The notes: generated by a model not told the origin, from the sequence alone. A stretch of 64,000 bases of DNA from Variovorax sp. V213 (GCF_041154455.1 NZ_AP028664.1:186001-250000), one strand, 5' to 3'. Positions 41,587-50,437 are shown, counted from the first letter of the stretch. A program made the numbers and translations.

Positions 41587-42702
41587 TCACAGTCCGCCGG
41601 GTTGTTTGTAAAGCGAAAGGATATGCCCGGTGCGCGGGTCGCCCTTGCCGGCCAGTACCTGCGCGTAGGCGGCTTGCACCGCCTCGCCGCCGTGGTGGTG
41701 TTCTGCGTGCAGCCAGGGGTTGTTCGCGTCGGTCACCGTGGCAAGGAAGTTGCGCCAGGCGGCCACCATGCGCCGGCCGAATTCGTCCGCTCCCCATTCG
41801 GCGGTGCGCTTCTTGATCTGCGCCGGCGCGAAGAACAGCGTGGCGCGCGGGCCCGGCAGGTCCTTGCCCGCCCCCTGGGCGGCGAGCTGCTCGACGTGCG
41901 TACCGCCGATCGAGCAGCTGTACTTGAGGTTCGCGAACCGCGTGTGGATGGCCTTGCGCAGATCGCCGTTGCCGGCGAAGTCCACATAGACGGCGGGCGT
42001 ATCGGCCGCGATGCGGTCGAGCGCGTCGTACGTCACCACGCGGTCGTAGCAGCCCAGGCTTTGGCAGAAGGCCACGTTGGCGGGCGAGGTCAGGCCAACC
42101 ACCTCGATGCCTTTGCGCTGGTGCAGCTGGAAAGCCGTGCCGTAGGCCGTCTTGCTCGATGCGCTCGACAGCAGCATGGTGTTGGCGCCGAAGAAGTCGT
42201 TGTCGGCCATGAAGTCGTCGATCAGCCACGAGGTGATGAACAGCGGACGCAGCAGCGCCTGCAGGTCTTCGGTGTTCGTGGTGTAGAGCGGATCGGCGTT
42301 GCAGCGGAAATACTGGTTGTAGACCGCGGGCAGTTCGGCGCGGTGCGCAGCAGCGTCGGTGAAGCGCGCGGACGAGAGGCGGTCGGGGCTCAGCACCGCG
42401 CTCGAGGACATCGGCCAGTAGCCATAGAGCCGCTCACCCACGGCCACGCCGGGGTGCAGCGACTGCACCACGCTCGCGAAGCCCCACACCGGAATGCTGC
42501 CCCAGCCTTCTTCCTCGGAGGGAAAGAACTGCCAGTAGCTCATCGCATCGCCGAAGGCGGCGTAGGTGATGTTGTTGGAGGTGAGCGCAAAGCTGTCGAT
42601 GCGCACGCGCACCTGGCCGTCGGCCAGCGGCTGGTCGGTGGCGGTGTGCAGGCGCGTGGTGGCGAGCTGGTCTTTGCGGACAAGGAAGCTGGTGGTGCTC
42701 AT
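41587..42702 (-). CDS. DUF2855 family protein
   Basis: A 371-residue protein of a family of unknown function that is structurally like medium-chain dehydrogenases. It has SFALTSNNITYAAFGDAM and WGSIPVWGFASVVQS near the N-terminus, and a Rossmann-like TMLLSSASSKTAYGTAFQL in the middle with YVDFAGNGDLRKAIH after it. The ATG at 42702 is preceded by GGAGATCGACACC. I infer an NAD(P)-dependent reductase-like fold; the reaction is unknown. Confidence 0.82.
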   Translation of the reverse strand: MSTTSFLVRKDQLATTRLHTATDQPLADGQVRVRIDSFALTSNNITYAAFGDAMSYWQFFPSEEEGWGSIPVWGFASVVQSLHPGVAVGERLYGYWPMSSSAVLSPDRLSSARFTDAAAHRAELPAVYNQYFRCNADPLYTTNTEDLQALLRPLFITSWLIDDFMADNDFFGANTMLLSSASSKTAYGTAFQLHQRKGIEVVGLTSPANVAFCQSLGCYDRVVTYDALDRIAADTPAVYVDFAGNGDLRKAIHTRFANLKYSCSIGGTHVEQLAAQGAGKDLPGPRATLFFAPAQIKKRTAEWGADEFGRRMVAAWRNFLATVTDANNPWLHAEHHHGGEAVQAAYAQVLAGKGDPRTGHILSLYKQPGGL

Positions 42703-42820
42703 GGTGTCGATCTCCCGCGTGGTGTGAGTTTTGTTGCGTGCAGCCACATTAGCCAAGCTTGATGAAAGGCGCTATCGCATTCTGCGTTCCGGCGTCACCC
42801 GTGAGACAACCGCGGGCATG

Positions 42821-42855
42821 AAAAAAAGGCGCCCCGGCTCGTGGCCGGGGCGCCT
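42821..42855 (-). terminator. Intrinsic terminator downstream of ohr
   Basis: On the minus strand a perfect 12-base GC-rich stem (AGGCGCCCCGGC with its complement) around a 5-base loop is followed by seven T residues. It begins 22 bases after the ohr stop and should end the ohrR-ohr transcript. Confidence 0.9.
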
Positions 42856-42876
42856 CTTGTTGCGCGGGGCGCGGAA

Positions 42877-43302
42877 TCAGGCGATCGAGATTTCGACGTC
42901 GATGTTGCCGCGGGTGGCGTTGGAGTACGGGCACACCTGGTGGGCGGTGTCGACCAGCTTCTGCTTCTGGTCTGCGTCCAGGCCGGGCAGCGTGATCGCG
43001 AGCTGGACGGAAATGCCATAGGCGGCGCCGCCGTTCGTCGGGCCGAGGGAAACCTTCGAGTCGATGGCCACGTCTTCAGGCACCTTGACGCCGATCTTCG
43101 GGCCGACGGCCTTCATCGCACCGATGAAGCAGGCGGCATAGCCGACCGCGAACAGCTGCTCGGGGTTGGTGCCGGGCTTGCCCGAACCGGGCGAGCTCAG
43201 CTTGACGTCGATGGCGCCGTCGCTGGACTTGCCTGCGCCGTCACGGCCGCCGACGGTGTGGGCTTCAGCGGTGTAGAGAACCTTGTCGAGCTTGGTGGTC
43301 AT
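42877..43302 (-). CDS. ohr: Organic hydroperoxide resistance protein Ohr
   Basis: Cytoplasmic thiol peroxidase of the Ohr/OsmC fold, 141 residues. It reduces organic hydroperoxides with two redox Cys: one in AVGYAACFIGAMK (near residue 60) and one in AHQVCPYSNATRGN (near 124). The start reads KLDKVLYTAEAHTVGGRDG, typical of Ohr. The ATG at 43302 is preceded by AAAGGAATCACC. It is downstream of ohrR in the same direction and ends before a strong terminator. Confidence 0.96.
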   Translation of the reverse strand: MTTKLDKVLYTAEAHTVGGRDGAGKSSDGAIDVKLSSPGSGKPGTNPEQLFAVGYAACFIGAMKAVGPKIGVKVPEDVAIDSKVSLGPTNGGAAYGISVQLAITLPGLDADQKQKLVDTAHQVCPYSNATRGNIDVEISIA

Positions 43303-43391
43303 GGTGATTCCTTTGATGATGATGGAGGGGAGGGTGAAAAAAGCTTCGCTCTCTTTTTTGATCGAAGCGTGGAGAGAACCGGGGGTGTCCG

Positions 43392-43844
43392 TCAGGCCGC
43401 CTTCTTGATGCGGTCGCGCAGCGACTGGATCTGCTGGGTGAGCGAAATCAGTTCGGGCACCGAGCACTGCGCGGCGGCCATCAGGCATTCGGGCACGTTG
43501 GCGGCGCGGGTCTTGAGCTTGCGGCCGGCGGTGGTGAGCGTGATGTGGACGCGGCGCTCATCGGCCGCGTCACGCACCCTGGCCACGTAGCCGTTGGCTT
43601 CGAGCCGCTTGAGCAGCGGCGTGAGCGTGCCGGAGTCGAGCGAAAGGCGTTCGCCGAGCGCGGAGACCGTGGGGCTGTCCTGCTCCCAGAGGGCGAGCAT
43701 CACGAGGTATTGGGGGTAGGTGAGCTGCAGCTTCTCCAGGACCGGCTTGTAGAGGCGGGTCATGGCCAACGAGGCGGAATAGACGGCGAAGCAGAGCTGG
43801 TTGTCCAGCTTGAGCATTTCGTCCGAGGCATGTGGAGTGCGCAT
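43392..43844 (-). CDS. ohrR: Organic hydroperoxide-sensing repressor OhrR (MarR family)
   Basis: MarR-type repressor, about 150 residues. The peroxide-sensing Cys is in DNQLCFAVYSASLAMTRLYK near residue 18; the winged helix has SALGERLSLDSGTLTPLLKRLEANG and DERRVHITLT. A further Cys in MAAAQCSVPE matches the two-Cys OhrR subclass. I chose the ATG at 43844 because the AT-rich operator-like palindromes (43848-43881) lie just upstream; an ATG further up at 43880 would place them inside the gene. It should repress ohr and itself until oxidised. Confidence 0.9.
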   Translation of the reverse strand: MRTPHASDEMLKLDNQLCFAVYSASLAMTRLYKPVLEKLQLTYPQYLVMLALWEQDSPTVSALGERLSLDSGTLTPLLKRLEANGYVARVRDAADERRVHITLTTAGRKLKTRAANVPECLMAAAQCSVPELISLTQQIQSLRDRIKKAA

Positions 43845-43847
43845 GGG

Positions 43848-43881
43848 TTGAATTGTAGCGTGCAATTCAATTGCGTGCAAT
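43848..43881. promoter_or_regulatory. Probable OhrR operator
   Basis: TTGAATTG-TAGCGTG-CAATTCAA (43848-43870, perfect 8-base inverted repeat) is followed directly by ATTGC-GT-GCAAT (43870-43881). OhrR operators in other bacteria are AT-rich with CAATT/AATTG elements. The two overlapping palindromes start four bases upstream of the ohrR ATG. Confidence 0.7.
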
Positions 43882-43958
43882 GTAATTATTTTGGATTCTT
43901 TGGAGGTGGCTGTTTCCCGAGGCCGGGGCGAGACCCGGCCCCGGAACTCAAAACAAGG

Positions 43959-44807
43959 TCACCCCCGAAACCTCTTCCGAGTCAACCCCAGAGCAATCCA
44001 GAAAGCCGCAACCGCATAAACAGCCAACACCACCGCATGCCGCCACCACCCCACAGGCCATTGGTCCATGAACAGCGGCCGCACCAGCGCCACGGCATTG
44101 GTCAACGGCAGCCAGGCGGCCACGGCCCGAACAGCCGCAGGCAATTGCTCCAAAGGAAAGAACACGCCGCTCAGGAACATCATCGGCGTCATGAACAGCG
44201 TGAAGTAGTAGGTGAAGAAGTCGTAGCTCTTCGCCAGCGCGTTGAAGATCAGCGCAATGGACGAGAAGGTGATGCCCGCACCGATCAGCACCATCCACGC
44301 GACGATCAACTTGGGGCTGTGGCTGATCCCCAGACCGAGCATCACGAACAGGATCGCGGTCACGGTGAAGATCGACTTGAAGGCGGCCCACAGCATCTCC
44401 GCCAGCACGATGTCGTCGAGCCCGACCGGCGCATTCATGATGCCGTCCCAGGTCTTCTGCACCTGCATGCGCGAGAACGCCGAGTACAGCGCCTCGAAGC
44501 TCGCGGCATTCATCGCGCTCATGCAGATCGACCCGCTCGCGAGGAACAGGATGTAAGGCACCTTCACGCCATCCACCGACACCTGCCCCACCAGCGCTCC
44601 CATGCCGTAGCCGAAGGCCACGAGCCAGATCAAGGGCTCGGCGATGTTGCCGATGAGGCTCGGTATCGCGAGCTTTCGCCACACGAGCAGGTTGCGCAGG
44701 AAAACCGGCCACCAGCGCAGCGAGAGTTCGGGCGCGCGCCACACCGAAGGCGATGGCGGCGTGGTGCCGGTTGCTGTTGTTGGTTTTGCCGTCGTCGTGG
44801 TGTTCAT
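43959..44807 (-). CDS. ABC-2 type exporter permease, NodJ-like
   Basis: Inner-membrane permease, 282 residues, six hydrophobic segments between about residue 50 and 275. It has EPLIWLVAFGYGMGALVG, SSIALIFNALAKSYDFFTYY and TPMMFLSGVFFPLEQLP, the last being the conserved ABC-2 signature. It pairs with the ATPase immediately upstream (3-base gap). NodIJ exports lipochitin oligosaccharides in rhizobia, but homologues outside nodulation clusters have other or unknown substrates. Confidence 0.9.
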   Translation of the reverse strand: MNTTTTAKPTTATGTTPPSPSVWRAPELSLRWWPVFLRNLLVWRKLAIPSLIGNIAEPLIWLVAFGYGMGALVGQVSVDGVKVPYILFLASGSICMSAMNAASFEALYSAFSRMQVQKTWDGIMNAPVGLDDIVLAEMLWAAFKSIFTVTAILFVMLGLGISHSPKLIVAWMVLIGAGITFSSIALIFNALAKSYDFFTYYFTLFMTPMMFLSGVFFPLEQLPAAVRAVAAWLPLTNAVALVRPLFMDQWPVGWWRHAVVLAVYAVAAFWIALGLTRKRFRG

Positions 44808-44810
44808 TGA

Positions 44811-45788
44811 CTAGCCCTCCTGGCGGATCTGCCGGCCCGTGAGCTTGAGGAAAAGGTCTTCGAGGTTCGCGGGCCGATGGAAGGTGCGCAGGCGCCCGTG
44901 CCGCGTCAGCGCATCGAGCAGGCGGCGCGCATCCTGCGTGTAGAAGAACACGGTTTCCCCGCTCACTTCCACGCGTGCCGCCATGGCCTTGAGTTCAGGC
45001 GACTCGGCCAGCGAGAGCGCGCCGTTGCCGTACACCTCGACCACATCGGGCTCCAGGTGTTCCGCGATCAGGTCGCGCGGCCGTCCTTCGGCAATCTTTC
45101 GGCCGTGGTCGAGCACCAGCAGGCGCGAGCACAGGCGCTCGGCCTCGTCCATGAAATGCGTGGTCAGGAGGATCGACTTGCCTTGCTGCAGCAGCACCTG
45201 CAGCCGCTCCCACATCAGGTGCCGCGCCTGCGGATCGAGCCCGGTGGTCGGCTCGTCGAGCAGCAGCAGCTTGGGGTCGTTCACCAGCGCGCGCGCCAGC
45301 GAAAGGCGCCGCCGCATGCCGCCCGACAGTTCGCCCGGCTTCGCGTTCGCCTTGTGCGAGAGGGCGGCGAACTCCAGCAGCTGCGGCACGCGTTCGCTCG
45401 CCTGCGCCTTGCTGAAGCCGAAGTAGCGACCGTACACCACGAGGTTCTCGGCGCAGCTGAAGTCGGGGTCGAGCGTGTCGAACTGCGAGACCACGCCAAG
45501 CTGCGCCTTGATGGCCAGCGCATCGCGCGGCATCTGCAAGCCCAGTGCCGAGATCTCGCCGCCGTCGGGCGTGGTCAGGCCCAGGCACATGCGGATCGTG
45601 GTGGTCTTGCCCGCGCCGTTCGGGCCGATCACGCCAAGGCATTCACCGGGCGCGATCTCGAACGACAGGTCGTCGACGACGGTGGTGTCGCCATAGCGCT
45701 TGAGGAGACGGCTGGCGTGGAAGAGGGGGGTGGAAGAGGAGGACGGCACGCGGCCATTCTGGCCCAGCCTCGCGACACTTGCCGCCAT
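44811..45788 (-). CDS. ABC exporter ATP-binding protein, NodI-like
   Basis: ATPase subunit of the exporter, about 325 residues. Walker A GPNGAGKTTT, Q-loop VVSQFDTLDPDFSC, signature ELSGGMRRRLSLARA, Walker B LLLLDEPTTGLDPQ and switch His TTHFMDEAERL are all intact. A C-terminal extension of about 90 residues is typical of the NodI/DrrA group. The start could be ATG 45788 or GTG 45824; neither has a strong ribosome-binding site and the N-terminal 20 residues are low-complexity. Substrate unknown. Confidence 0.92.
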   Translation of the reverse strand: MAASVARLGQNGRVPSSSSTPLFHASRLLKRYGDTTVVDDLSFEIAPGECLGVIGPNGAGKTTTIRMCLGLTTPDGGEISALGLQMPRDALAIKAQLGVVSQFDTLDPDFSCAENLVVYGRYFGFSKAQASERVPQLLEFAALSHKANAKPGELSGGMRRRLSLARALVNDPKLLLLDEPTTGLDPQARHLMWERLQVLLQQGKSILLTTHFMDEAERLCSRLLVLDHGRKIAEGRPRDLIAEHLEPDVVEVYGNGALSLAESPELKAMAARVEVSGETVFFYTQDARRLLDALTRHGRLRTFHRPANLEDLFLKLTGRQIRQEG

Positions 45789-45845
45789 CGCTTCAACCGA
45801 TGGACATCCCCTGCGCGTTCGCACCGGCTCCCGGCCATTGGCGCC

Positions 45846-46736
45846 CTACATCCGCAGGCCGCTGAACTCGGTCTTCATCCAGTCGATGAAAGCCCGCGTG
45901 CGCGCCGGCAGCAGCCGCGCGTTCGGGTAGATCACGCTCACCGGCCGCGGTGGCGGTTCGTAGTCTTCCAGCACAAGCTTCAACCGACCTTGCGCCACGT
46001 ACGGCAGCACCTGATACGAGAAGAAGGTGCCGAAGCCCATGCCCGCGGCACACGCTTCCACGGCAGGTGCGAGGTGGTTGAACTCCAGGCGGTTGCTGGG
46101 CGTCACGCTCACGGTCTTGCCGCGCTCGTGAAACTGCCACTGCGGCGGCGCGTCGATGCGGCCGCGCACGCAGGGGGCGCCGGCAAGGTCGCGCGGATGC
46201 CGCGGCGTGCCATGGAGGGCGAGGAAGTCCGGGCTTGCCGCCACCACGCGCCGGATGGTGCCGAGTGTCTGGGCCACGAGCGATGAATCCTGCAGCGGGC
46301 TGATGCGGATGCCGATGTCGATGTTTTCCTCCAGCAGGTTCACCGTGCGGTCGTACAGCAGCACGCTGCAGCGCACCTTGTCGTAGCGTTTCATGAAGCG
46401 CGTGATGGCCGGCGCCACGTACATGTGGCCGAACAGCACCGGCGCGGTGATGGTGAGCAGGCCCGCGGGCTCGTGCGCTTCCGCCTTCAGCGCGAGGTCC
46501 GCGGCGTCGGCCGCGAGCAGCACCTCGCGCGCGCTGGGCAGATAGTGGCGGCCTTCCTCGGTCAGCGAGAGGCGGCGCGTGGTGCGGTGGAACAGGCGCA
46601 CGCCCAGGTGCGCCTCGAGCGCGGCGAGCGAGCGCACCACCGCGGGCAGCGAGCTGCCCATCGATTCGGCGGCACGGGTCAGGCTGCCCTGCTCGGCAAT
46701 CTGCACGAAGGTCTGCATGGCTTTGAAGCGGTCCAT
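45846..46736 (-). CDS. LysR family transcriptional regulator
   Basis: A 296-residue LysR-type regulator with MDRFKAMQTFVQIAEQGSL, the helix-turn-helix TRAAESMGSSLPAVVRSLAALE, and a C-terminal effector domain. It is divergent from a glutathione S-transferase gene, and the 116-base gap contains two TTAAA elements, so it probably controls the GST and PNPOx-like pair. Effector unknown. Confidence 0.9.
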   Translation of the reverse strand: MDRFKAMQTFVQIAEQGSLTRAAESMGSSLPAVVRSLAALEAHLGVRLFHRTTRRLSLTEEGRHYLPSAREVLLAADAADLALKAEAHEPAGLLTITAPVLFGHMYVAPAITRFMKRYDKVRCSVLLYDRTVNLLEENIDIGIRISPLQDSSLVAQTLGTIRRVVAASPDFLALHGTPRHPRDLAGAPCVRGRIDAPPQWQFHERGKTVSVTPSNRLEFNHLAPAVEACAAGMGFGTFFSYQVLPYVAQGRLKLVLEDYEPPPRPVSVIYPNARLLPARTRAFIDWMKTEFSGLRM

Positions 46737-46852
46737 GGCGCAATTAAACCGGAAAACGCAGCAGTTAAATCCAGGAATGGCTATTCATTCATTTGCCGCA
46801 AGAGAGAAGAATCCGGACCACGCCCTCCATCCATTCCAAAAAGGACCTCTCC

Positions 46853-47503
46853 ATGAACGCCGTTGCCAGACTTCCCGCACAACCCATCAAGCTCTACGGC
46901 AGCGCCATCTCGGGCCACGTGCACCGGGTGCGGCTGTTTCTCTCGATGCTCGGCCTGCCCTTCGAGAGCATCGAGCTCGACCTGCGCCAGCGCGCCAGCC
47001 GCACGCCCGAGTTCCTGGCGCGCAATCCCTTCGGGCAGGTGCCAGTGATCGAGGACGGCGAAGTCACGCTGGCCGATTCGAACGCGATCATGGTCTACCT
47101 CAATGAACGCTACGCCTCCGACCCGGCGGCCTGGATGCCGCGCGACCCGGTGGGCGCGGCGCGCGTGCAGCGCTGGTTCTCGGTGGCGGCCGGCCCGCTG
47201 GCCCATGGTCCCGCCGCGGCGCGCGTCATGGCGCTGTTCGGCCTGGCCGTCGATCCGACCGAGACGGTGACGCGTTCGCACGCGCTTCTTGCGGTGATGG
47301 AGATCCACCTGGCGCAGCAGCCCTTCCTGGCCGGCCCCTCCGCCACGCTGGCCGACATTGCGAACTATGCTTACGTTGCGCATGCGCCCGAAGGCGGCGT
47401 GTCGCTCGAACCGTATCCGCATGTTCGGGCGTGGCTCGCGCGCGTGGAGGCCTTGCCCGGTTTCGTGCCGATGGTGCGCACGCCTGTCGGGATGGCGGCA
47501 TGA
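46853..47503 (+). CDS. Glutathione S-transferase
   Basis: A 216-residue GST. The thioredoxin-fold domain has IKLYGSAISGHVHRVRLFLS and the glutathione-site motif GQVPVIEDGEVTLADSNAI; the helical C-terminal domain has PFLAGPSATLADIANYAYV. Ser16/Ser19 in the N-terminal loop could activate glutathione. The ATG at 46853 has AAGGACCTCTCC upstream. It overlaps the next gene by four bases (ATGA), which suggests that both act on one compound. Confidence 0.92.
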   Translation: MNAVARLPAQPIKLYGSAISGHVHRVRLFLSMLGLPFESIELDLRQRASRTPEFLARNPFGQVPVIEDGEVTLADSNAIMVYLNERYASDPAAWMPRDPVGAARVQRWFSVAAGPLAHGPAAARVMALFGLAVDPTETVTRSHALLAVMEIHLAQQPFLAGPSATLADIANYAYVAHAPEGGVSLEPYPHVRAWLARVEALPGFVPMVRTPVGMAA

Positions 47504-48471
47504 TCTCCGCGCCGTTCCATGCGGGCGAGCGCGCGCTGCAAGCCCAGACCGGCTGGCGCGATCGGATGGAGGCCGCGGGCCCGCGCGTGATCCGCGACTA
47601 CATGCCCGACCAGCACCGCGAATTCTTCGCGCAGCTGCCGTTCCTCGTGGTCGGCAGCCTCGATGCCAGCCTGCAGCCCTGGGCCAGCGCGCTCGCGGCG
47701 CCCGCAGGGTTCGCACATTCGCCCGACCCAACGCACCTGCGCATCGATGCGCTGCCGGCGGCCGGCGATCCACTGGCCGGCCAGCTCGCGCAAGGCGCTT
47801 CGCTGGGCCTCCTGGGCATCGAGCCCCACACGCGGCGGCGCAACCGCATGAACGGCACGGTCGAGTCGCTCGATGCCGCGGGCTTCATGGTCGAGGTGCA
47901 GCAGAGCTTCGGCAACTGCCCGCGGTACATCCAGGCGCGCGAGCCCGTGTTCGCGGCCGCGCGCAACAACGCCGCCGCGCCGCCGCTGCAGCGGCTCGAA
48001 ACGCTCGATCTGGCCGCACAGCGGCTCATCGGCAGCGCGGACACGCTGTTCATCGCCACAGCGTACCCGGAAGAAGCGGCGGCCGGCGACGATGCCGATG
48101 CAAGGTCGCACGGTGTCGACGTGTCGCACCGCGGCGGCCTGCCGGGCTTCGTTCGCGTCGATGAAGGCGGCGTGCTGACCGTGCCCGACTTCAACGGCAA
48201 CCGCTTCTTCAACACGCTGGGCAACCTGGTGGCCCATCCGCGCGCGGGCCTGCTCTTCGTCGACTTCGACAGCGGCGAACTCCTGCACGTGGCGGCCACG
48301 GCCGAAATCGTGCTGGACGGCTCCGAGCTCGCCCGGTTCGAAGGCGCCGAGCGCCTGCTGCGGCTGCATGTCGAACATGCATTGCGCCGGCCCGCCGCGC
48401 TGCCGTTGCGCTGGGGCGATGCCGAGCTGTCGCCGCATCTGGCGGGCACGGGGCGCTGGGCCCGTCAATGA
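47500..48471 (+). CDS. Pyridoxamine 5'-phosphate oxidase-related FMN-binding protein
   Basis: A 323-residue protein of the PNPOx-like flavin-binding split-barrel group, with two barrel-like halves. The first (residues 45-150) has FLVVGSLDASLQPWASALA and PHTRRRNRMNG; the second (180-290) has LFIATAYPEE, HRGGLPGFVRVD and FNGNRFFNTLGNLVAHPRAG. It lacks the ferredoxin reductase-like C-terminal domain that many relatives carry. Coupled to the GST gene by overlapping stop and start. It likely binds FMN; the reaction is unknown. Confidence 0.82.
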   Translation: MISAPFHAGERALQAQTGWRDRMEAAGPRVIRDYMPDQHREFFAQLPFLVVGSLDASLQPWASALAAPAGFAHSPDPTHLRIDALPAAGDPLAGQLAQGASLGLLGIEPHTRRRNRMNGTVESLDAAGFMVEVQQSFGNCPRYIQAREPVFAAARNNAAAPPLQRLETLDLAAQRLIGSADTLFIATAYPEEAAAGDDADARSHGVDVSHRGGLPGFVRVDEGGVLTVPDFNGNRFFNTLGNLVAHPRAGLLFVDFDSGELLHVAATAEIVLDGSELARFEGAERLLRLHVEHALRRPAALPLRWGDAELSPHLAGTGRWARQ

Positions 48472-49649
48472 AAGACGGGAATGCGCGCGTTGGCCGAAGG
48501 CCGATAACTCCAGCCGCGCGCGCGTAGCGCATCGAGATCGGGCGTGCGGTCCAGCAAAGCCTCGAGTCCTGCCGCCGCGAGCGTGCAGGCCAGCGCCTGC
48601 CCCGGACAGGCGTGCACGCCGTGGCCGAAGCCCAGCATGCGGCGCCGCGCGCGCACGAGCATGAAGCGGTCGGGGTCGGGGTTGAACCCCGGGTCGCGAT
48701 TCGCGGCCGCCAGCACGAGCAGCACCGCATCGCCGGCCGCCAGCGTCGTGCCGGCGATGGTGATGGGTTCGACCGCGAAGCGGCGCGTGTTCTGGACCGA
48801 AGGGTCGTGCCGCGCCGTCTCCAGGGCGATGGCCTGCAATCCGTCGCGCGTTCGCGCGGTGTCGCGCAGCGCAGGCTCGCACATGATCGCGATGAGGCTG
48901 TTGCCCAGCAAGCCCGCCGTCGCATCGCAGGTTTGCGAGAGCAGGCCGACGAGGTTGGCGAGCAGGGAGCGCGAGAGGGAGGCACCGGCATCGCTTTCGG
49001 CCAGCACCGCCGCGAGCAAGGTTCCGTTTCGCGCTGGCGCGCATGCGGCCAGGGCTTCGAATCGAGCCATGAGTTCGCCCGCCGCAACGCCGGCGCCTTG
49101 CAACTGGTCGGCGGTGGAGAGCGGCGACAGGCATGCGACGAAGTCGCGCATCCAGCCGTCGACCTGCGGCAGCGCGTCGTCGGCAAAGCCGAGCAGATGG
49201 GCCACGGCCCGCACCGGCATCGAGAACAGCGCATTGGACAAGGGTTGTGCGGGCACGCTGCGTGCGACCTGCAGGGCCGCCGAGTGAGCGGCATCCAGGT
49301 CCAGCCCGGCCAGGGCACGTTGCAGCGCGGGCCGGTGCGCCTGGTGCGCGGCGCCATCGTTCATGCGCACCAGGTGGCCGAACACTTCGCCCGCCGCGCC
49401 GCCCACGATGGCACGCGGCACCGGCTCGGCGGCCGGCCGCACGCGCAGCGCGCCGTGTGCGAGCAGCAGCGATTCGATGACCTCCGCGCGGCTCGCGACC
49501 CACGCGTGCAACCTCTCGTTCCACACCAGCGGCGGACCCGCGCGAAGCTCGGCATAGAAGGGATAGGGGTCGGCATGCGTGGCGGCCGCGACCGGGTCGA
49601 CGGGTGTATCGGCGAAAGAGGCGGGGCTGGTGGTGGGGCTCGGATTCAT
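48465..49649 (-). CDS. Cytochrome P450
   Basis: A 394-residue bacterial P450. The heme-binding motif is FGHGVHACPG with Cys348; the K-helix ExxR is ALETARHDPS; the meander follows with FNPDPDRFM. The I-helix reads LLSQTCDATAGLLGN, where a canonical AGxDT would be expected. It inserts oxygen into a substrate using external ferredoxin; no ferredoxin gene is adjacent. The gene is convergent with the PNPOx-like gene by 7 bases and divergent from an ArsR-type regulator with a strong palindrome between, so it is probably repressed by that protein. Substrate unknown. Confidence 0.9.
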   Translation of the reverse strand: MNPSPTTSPASFADTPVDPVAAATHADPYPFYAELRAGPPLVWNERLHAWVASRAEVIESLLLAHGALRVRPAAEPVPRAIVGGAAGEVFGHLVRMNDGAAHQAHRPALQRALAGLDLDAAHSAALQVARSVPAQPLSNALFSMPVRAVAHLLGFADDALPQVDGWMRDFVACLSPLSTADQLQGAGVAAGELMARFEALAACAPARNGTLLAAVLAESDAGASLSRSLLANLVGLLSQTCDATAGLLGNSLIAIMCEPALRDTARTRDGLQAIALETARHDPSVQNTRRFAVEPITIAGTTLAAGDAVLLVLAAANRDPGFNPDPDRFMLVRARRRMLGFGHGVHACPGQALACTLAAAGLEALLDRTPDLDALRARGWSYRPSANARIPVFH

Positions 49650-49677
49650 GAGCCGCAGTGTGCAATCGAAGCCGCCG

Positions 49678-49705
49678 CCACACTTCGCTCATGAACGAAG
49701 TGTGG
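49678..49705. promoter_or_regulatory. 28-base palindrome between P450 and ArsR-type regulator
   Basis: CCACACTTCG and CGAAGTGTGG are perfect 10-base arms around CTCATGAA; the centre TCATGA is also palindromic, so 13 of 14 base pairs are symmetric. It starts 28 bases from the P450 ATG and ends 27 bases from the regulator ATG. Length and symmetry fit an ArsR-family dimer site controlling both genes. Confidence 0.8.
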
Positions 49706-49732
49706 GTTGCGGCAGCGTCTTAGGATCGGCGC

Positions 49733-50428
49733 ATGGACACGCACTCCTCATCGAACGCCGATTTCCAGCTGGCACGCCTGGCCGGCGCCATTGCCGAGCC
49801 CGCGCGCGCCCGCATGTTGAGTTGCCTGATGGACGGCCACGCGCGCACCGCCACCGAGCTTGCCGCCGTGGCCGAGGTGGCCGCCTCCACCGCCAGTGCG
49901 CATCTCGCGCGCCTGAAGGAAGAGCGGCTGGTCGAGCTGCTGGTGCAAGGCAAGCACCGCTATTTCCGCCTGGCCGGCGACAACGTTGCGGCCGCGCTCG
50001 AGAGCCTCATGGTGGTGGCCGGCGCACCGCGCGCCGCCGAGTTCAAGCCGAGCACGCCAAGCAGGCTGCGCACCGCGCGCACCTGCTACGACCACATGGC
50101 CGGCACGGCCGGCGTCGCGCTGCACGACCGGCTGCATGCGCAGGGCTGGCTGAGCGGCCTGCAGAGCGGCTCGTACGAGCTTACGCCCGAAGGTGCCATC
50201 GCGCTGGAGAGCCTGGGTGTCGAGATCGACGCGGTGCGCCGCTCGCGCAGGCGCTTTGCCTGTGCCTGCCTCGACTGGAGCGAGCGCCGTCCGCACCTGG
50301 GCGGCGCACTCGGCGCGGCGTGGCTCCAGCTGTCGCTGCGCCGCGGCTGGGTGCGCCAGGCGCTCGACGGGCGCGAACTGACGCTCACGCCCAAGGCGCA
50401 GCGCGAGATGCCGGAGCTGTTCGCCTGA
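49733..50428 (+). CDS. ArsR-type winged-helix regulator
   Basis: A 231-residue regulator. The N-terminal ArsR-type winged helix reads ARTATELAAVAEVAASTASAH with LVQGKHRYFRLAG as the wing. The long C-terminal part (residues 100-231), with RTCYDHMAGTAGVALHDRL, is shared with a subgroup of non-metal ArsR regulators. Cys pairs (RFACACLDW) occur near residue 182. It is divergent from the P450 gene; both flank a 28-base palindrome. It probably represses the P450 and itself; the ligand is unknown. Confidence 0.88.
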   Translation: MDTHSSSNADFQLARLAGAIAEPARARMLSCLMDGHARTATELAAVAEVAASTASAHLARLKEERLVELLVQGKHRYFRLAGDNVAAALESLMVVAGAPRAAEFKPSTPSRLRTARTCYDHMAGTAGVALHDRLHAQGWLSGLQSGSYELTPEGAIALESLGVEIDAVRRSRRRFACACLDWSERRPHLGGALGAAWLQLSLRRGWVRQALDGRELTLTPKAQREMPELFA

Positions 50429-50437
50429 AGGGCTTCG

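Noticed and set aside
43921..43940. GGCCGGG-GCGAGA-CCCGGCC hairpin downstream of the NodJ-like gene.
   Set aside because: No U-run on either strand and a short loop-out; too weak to call a terminator with confidence.
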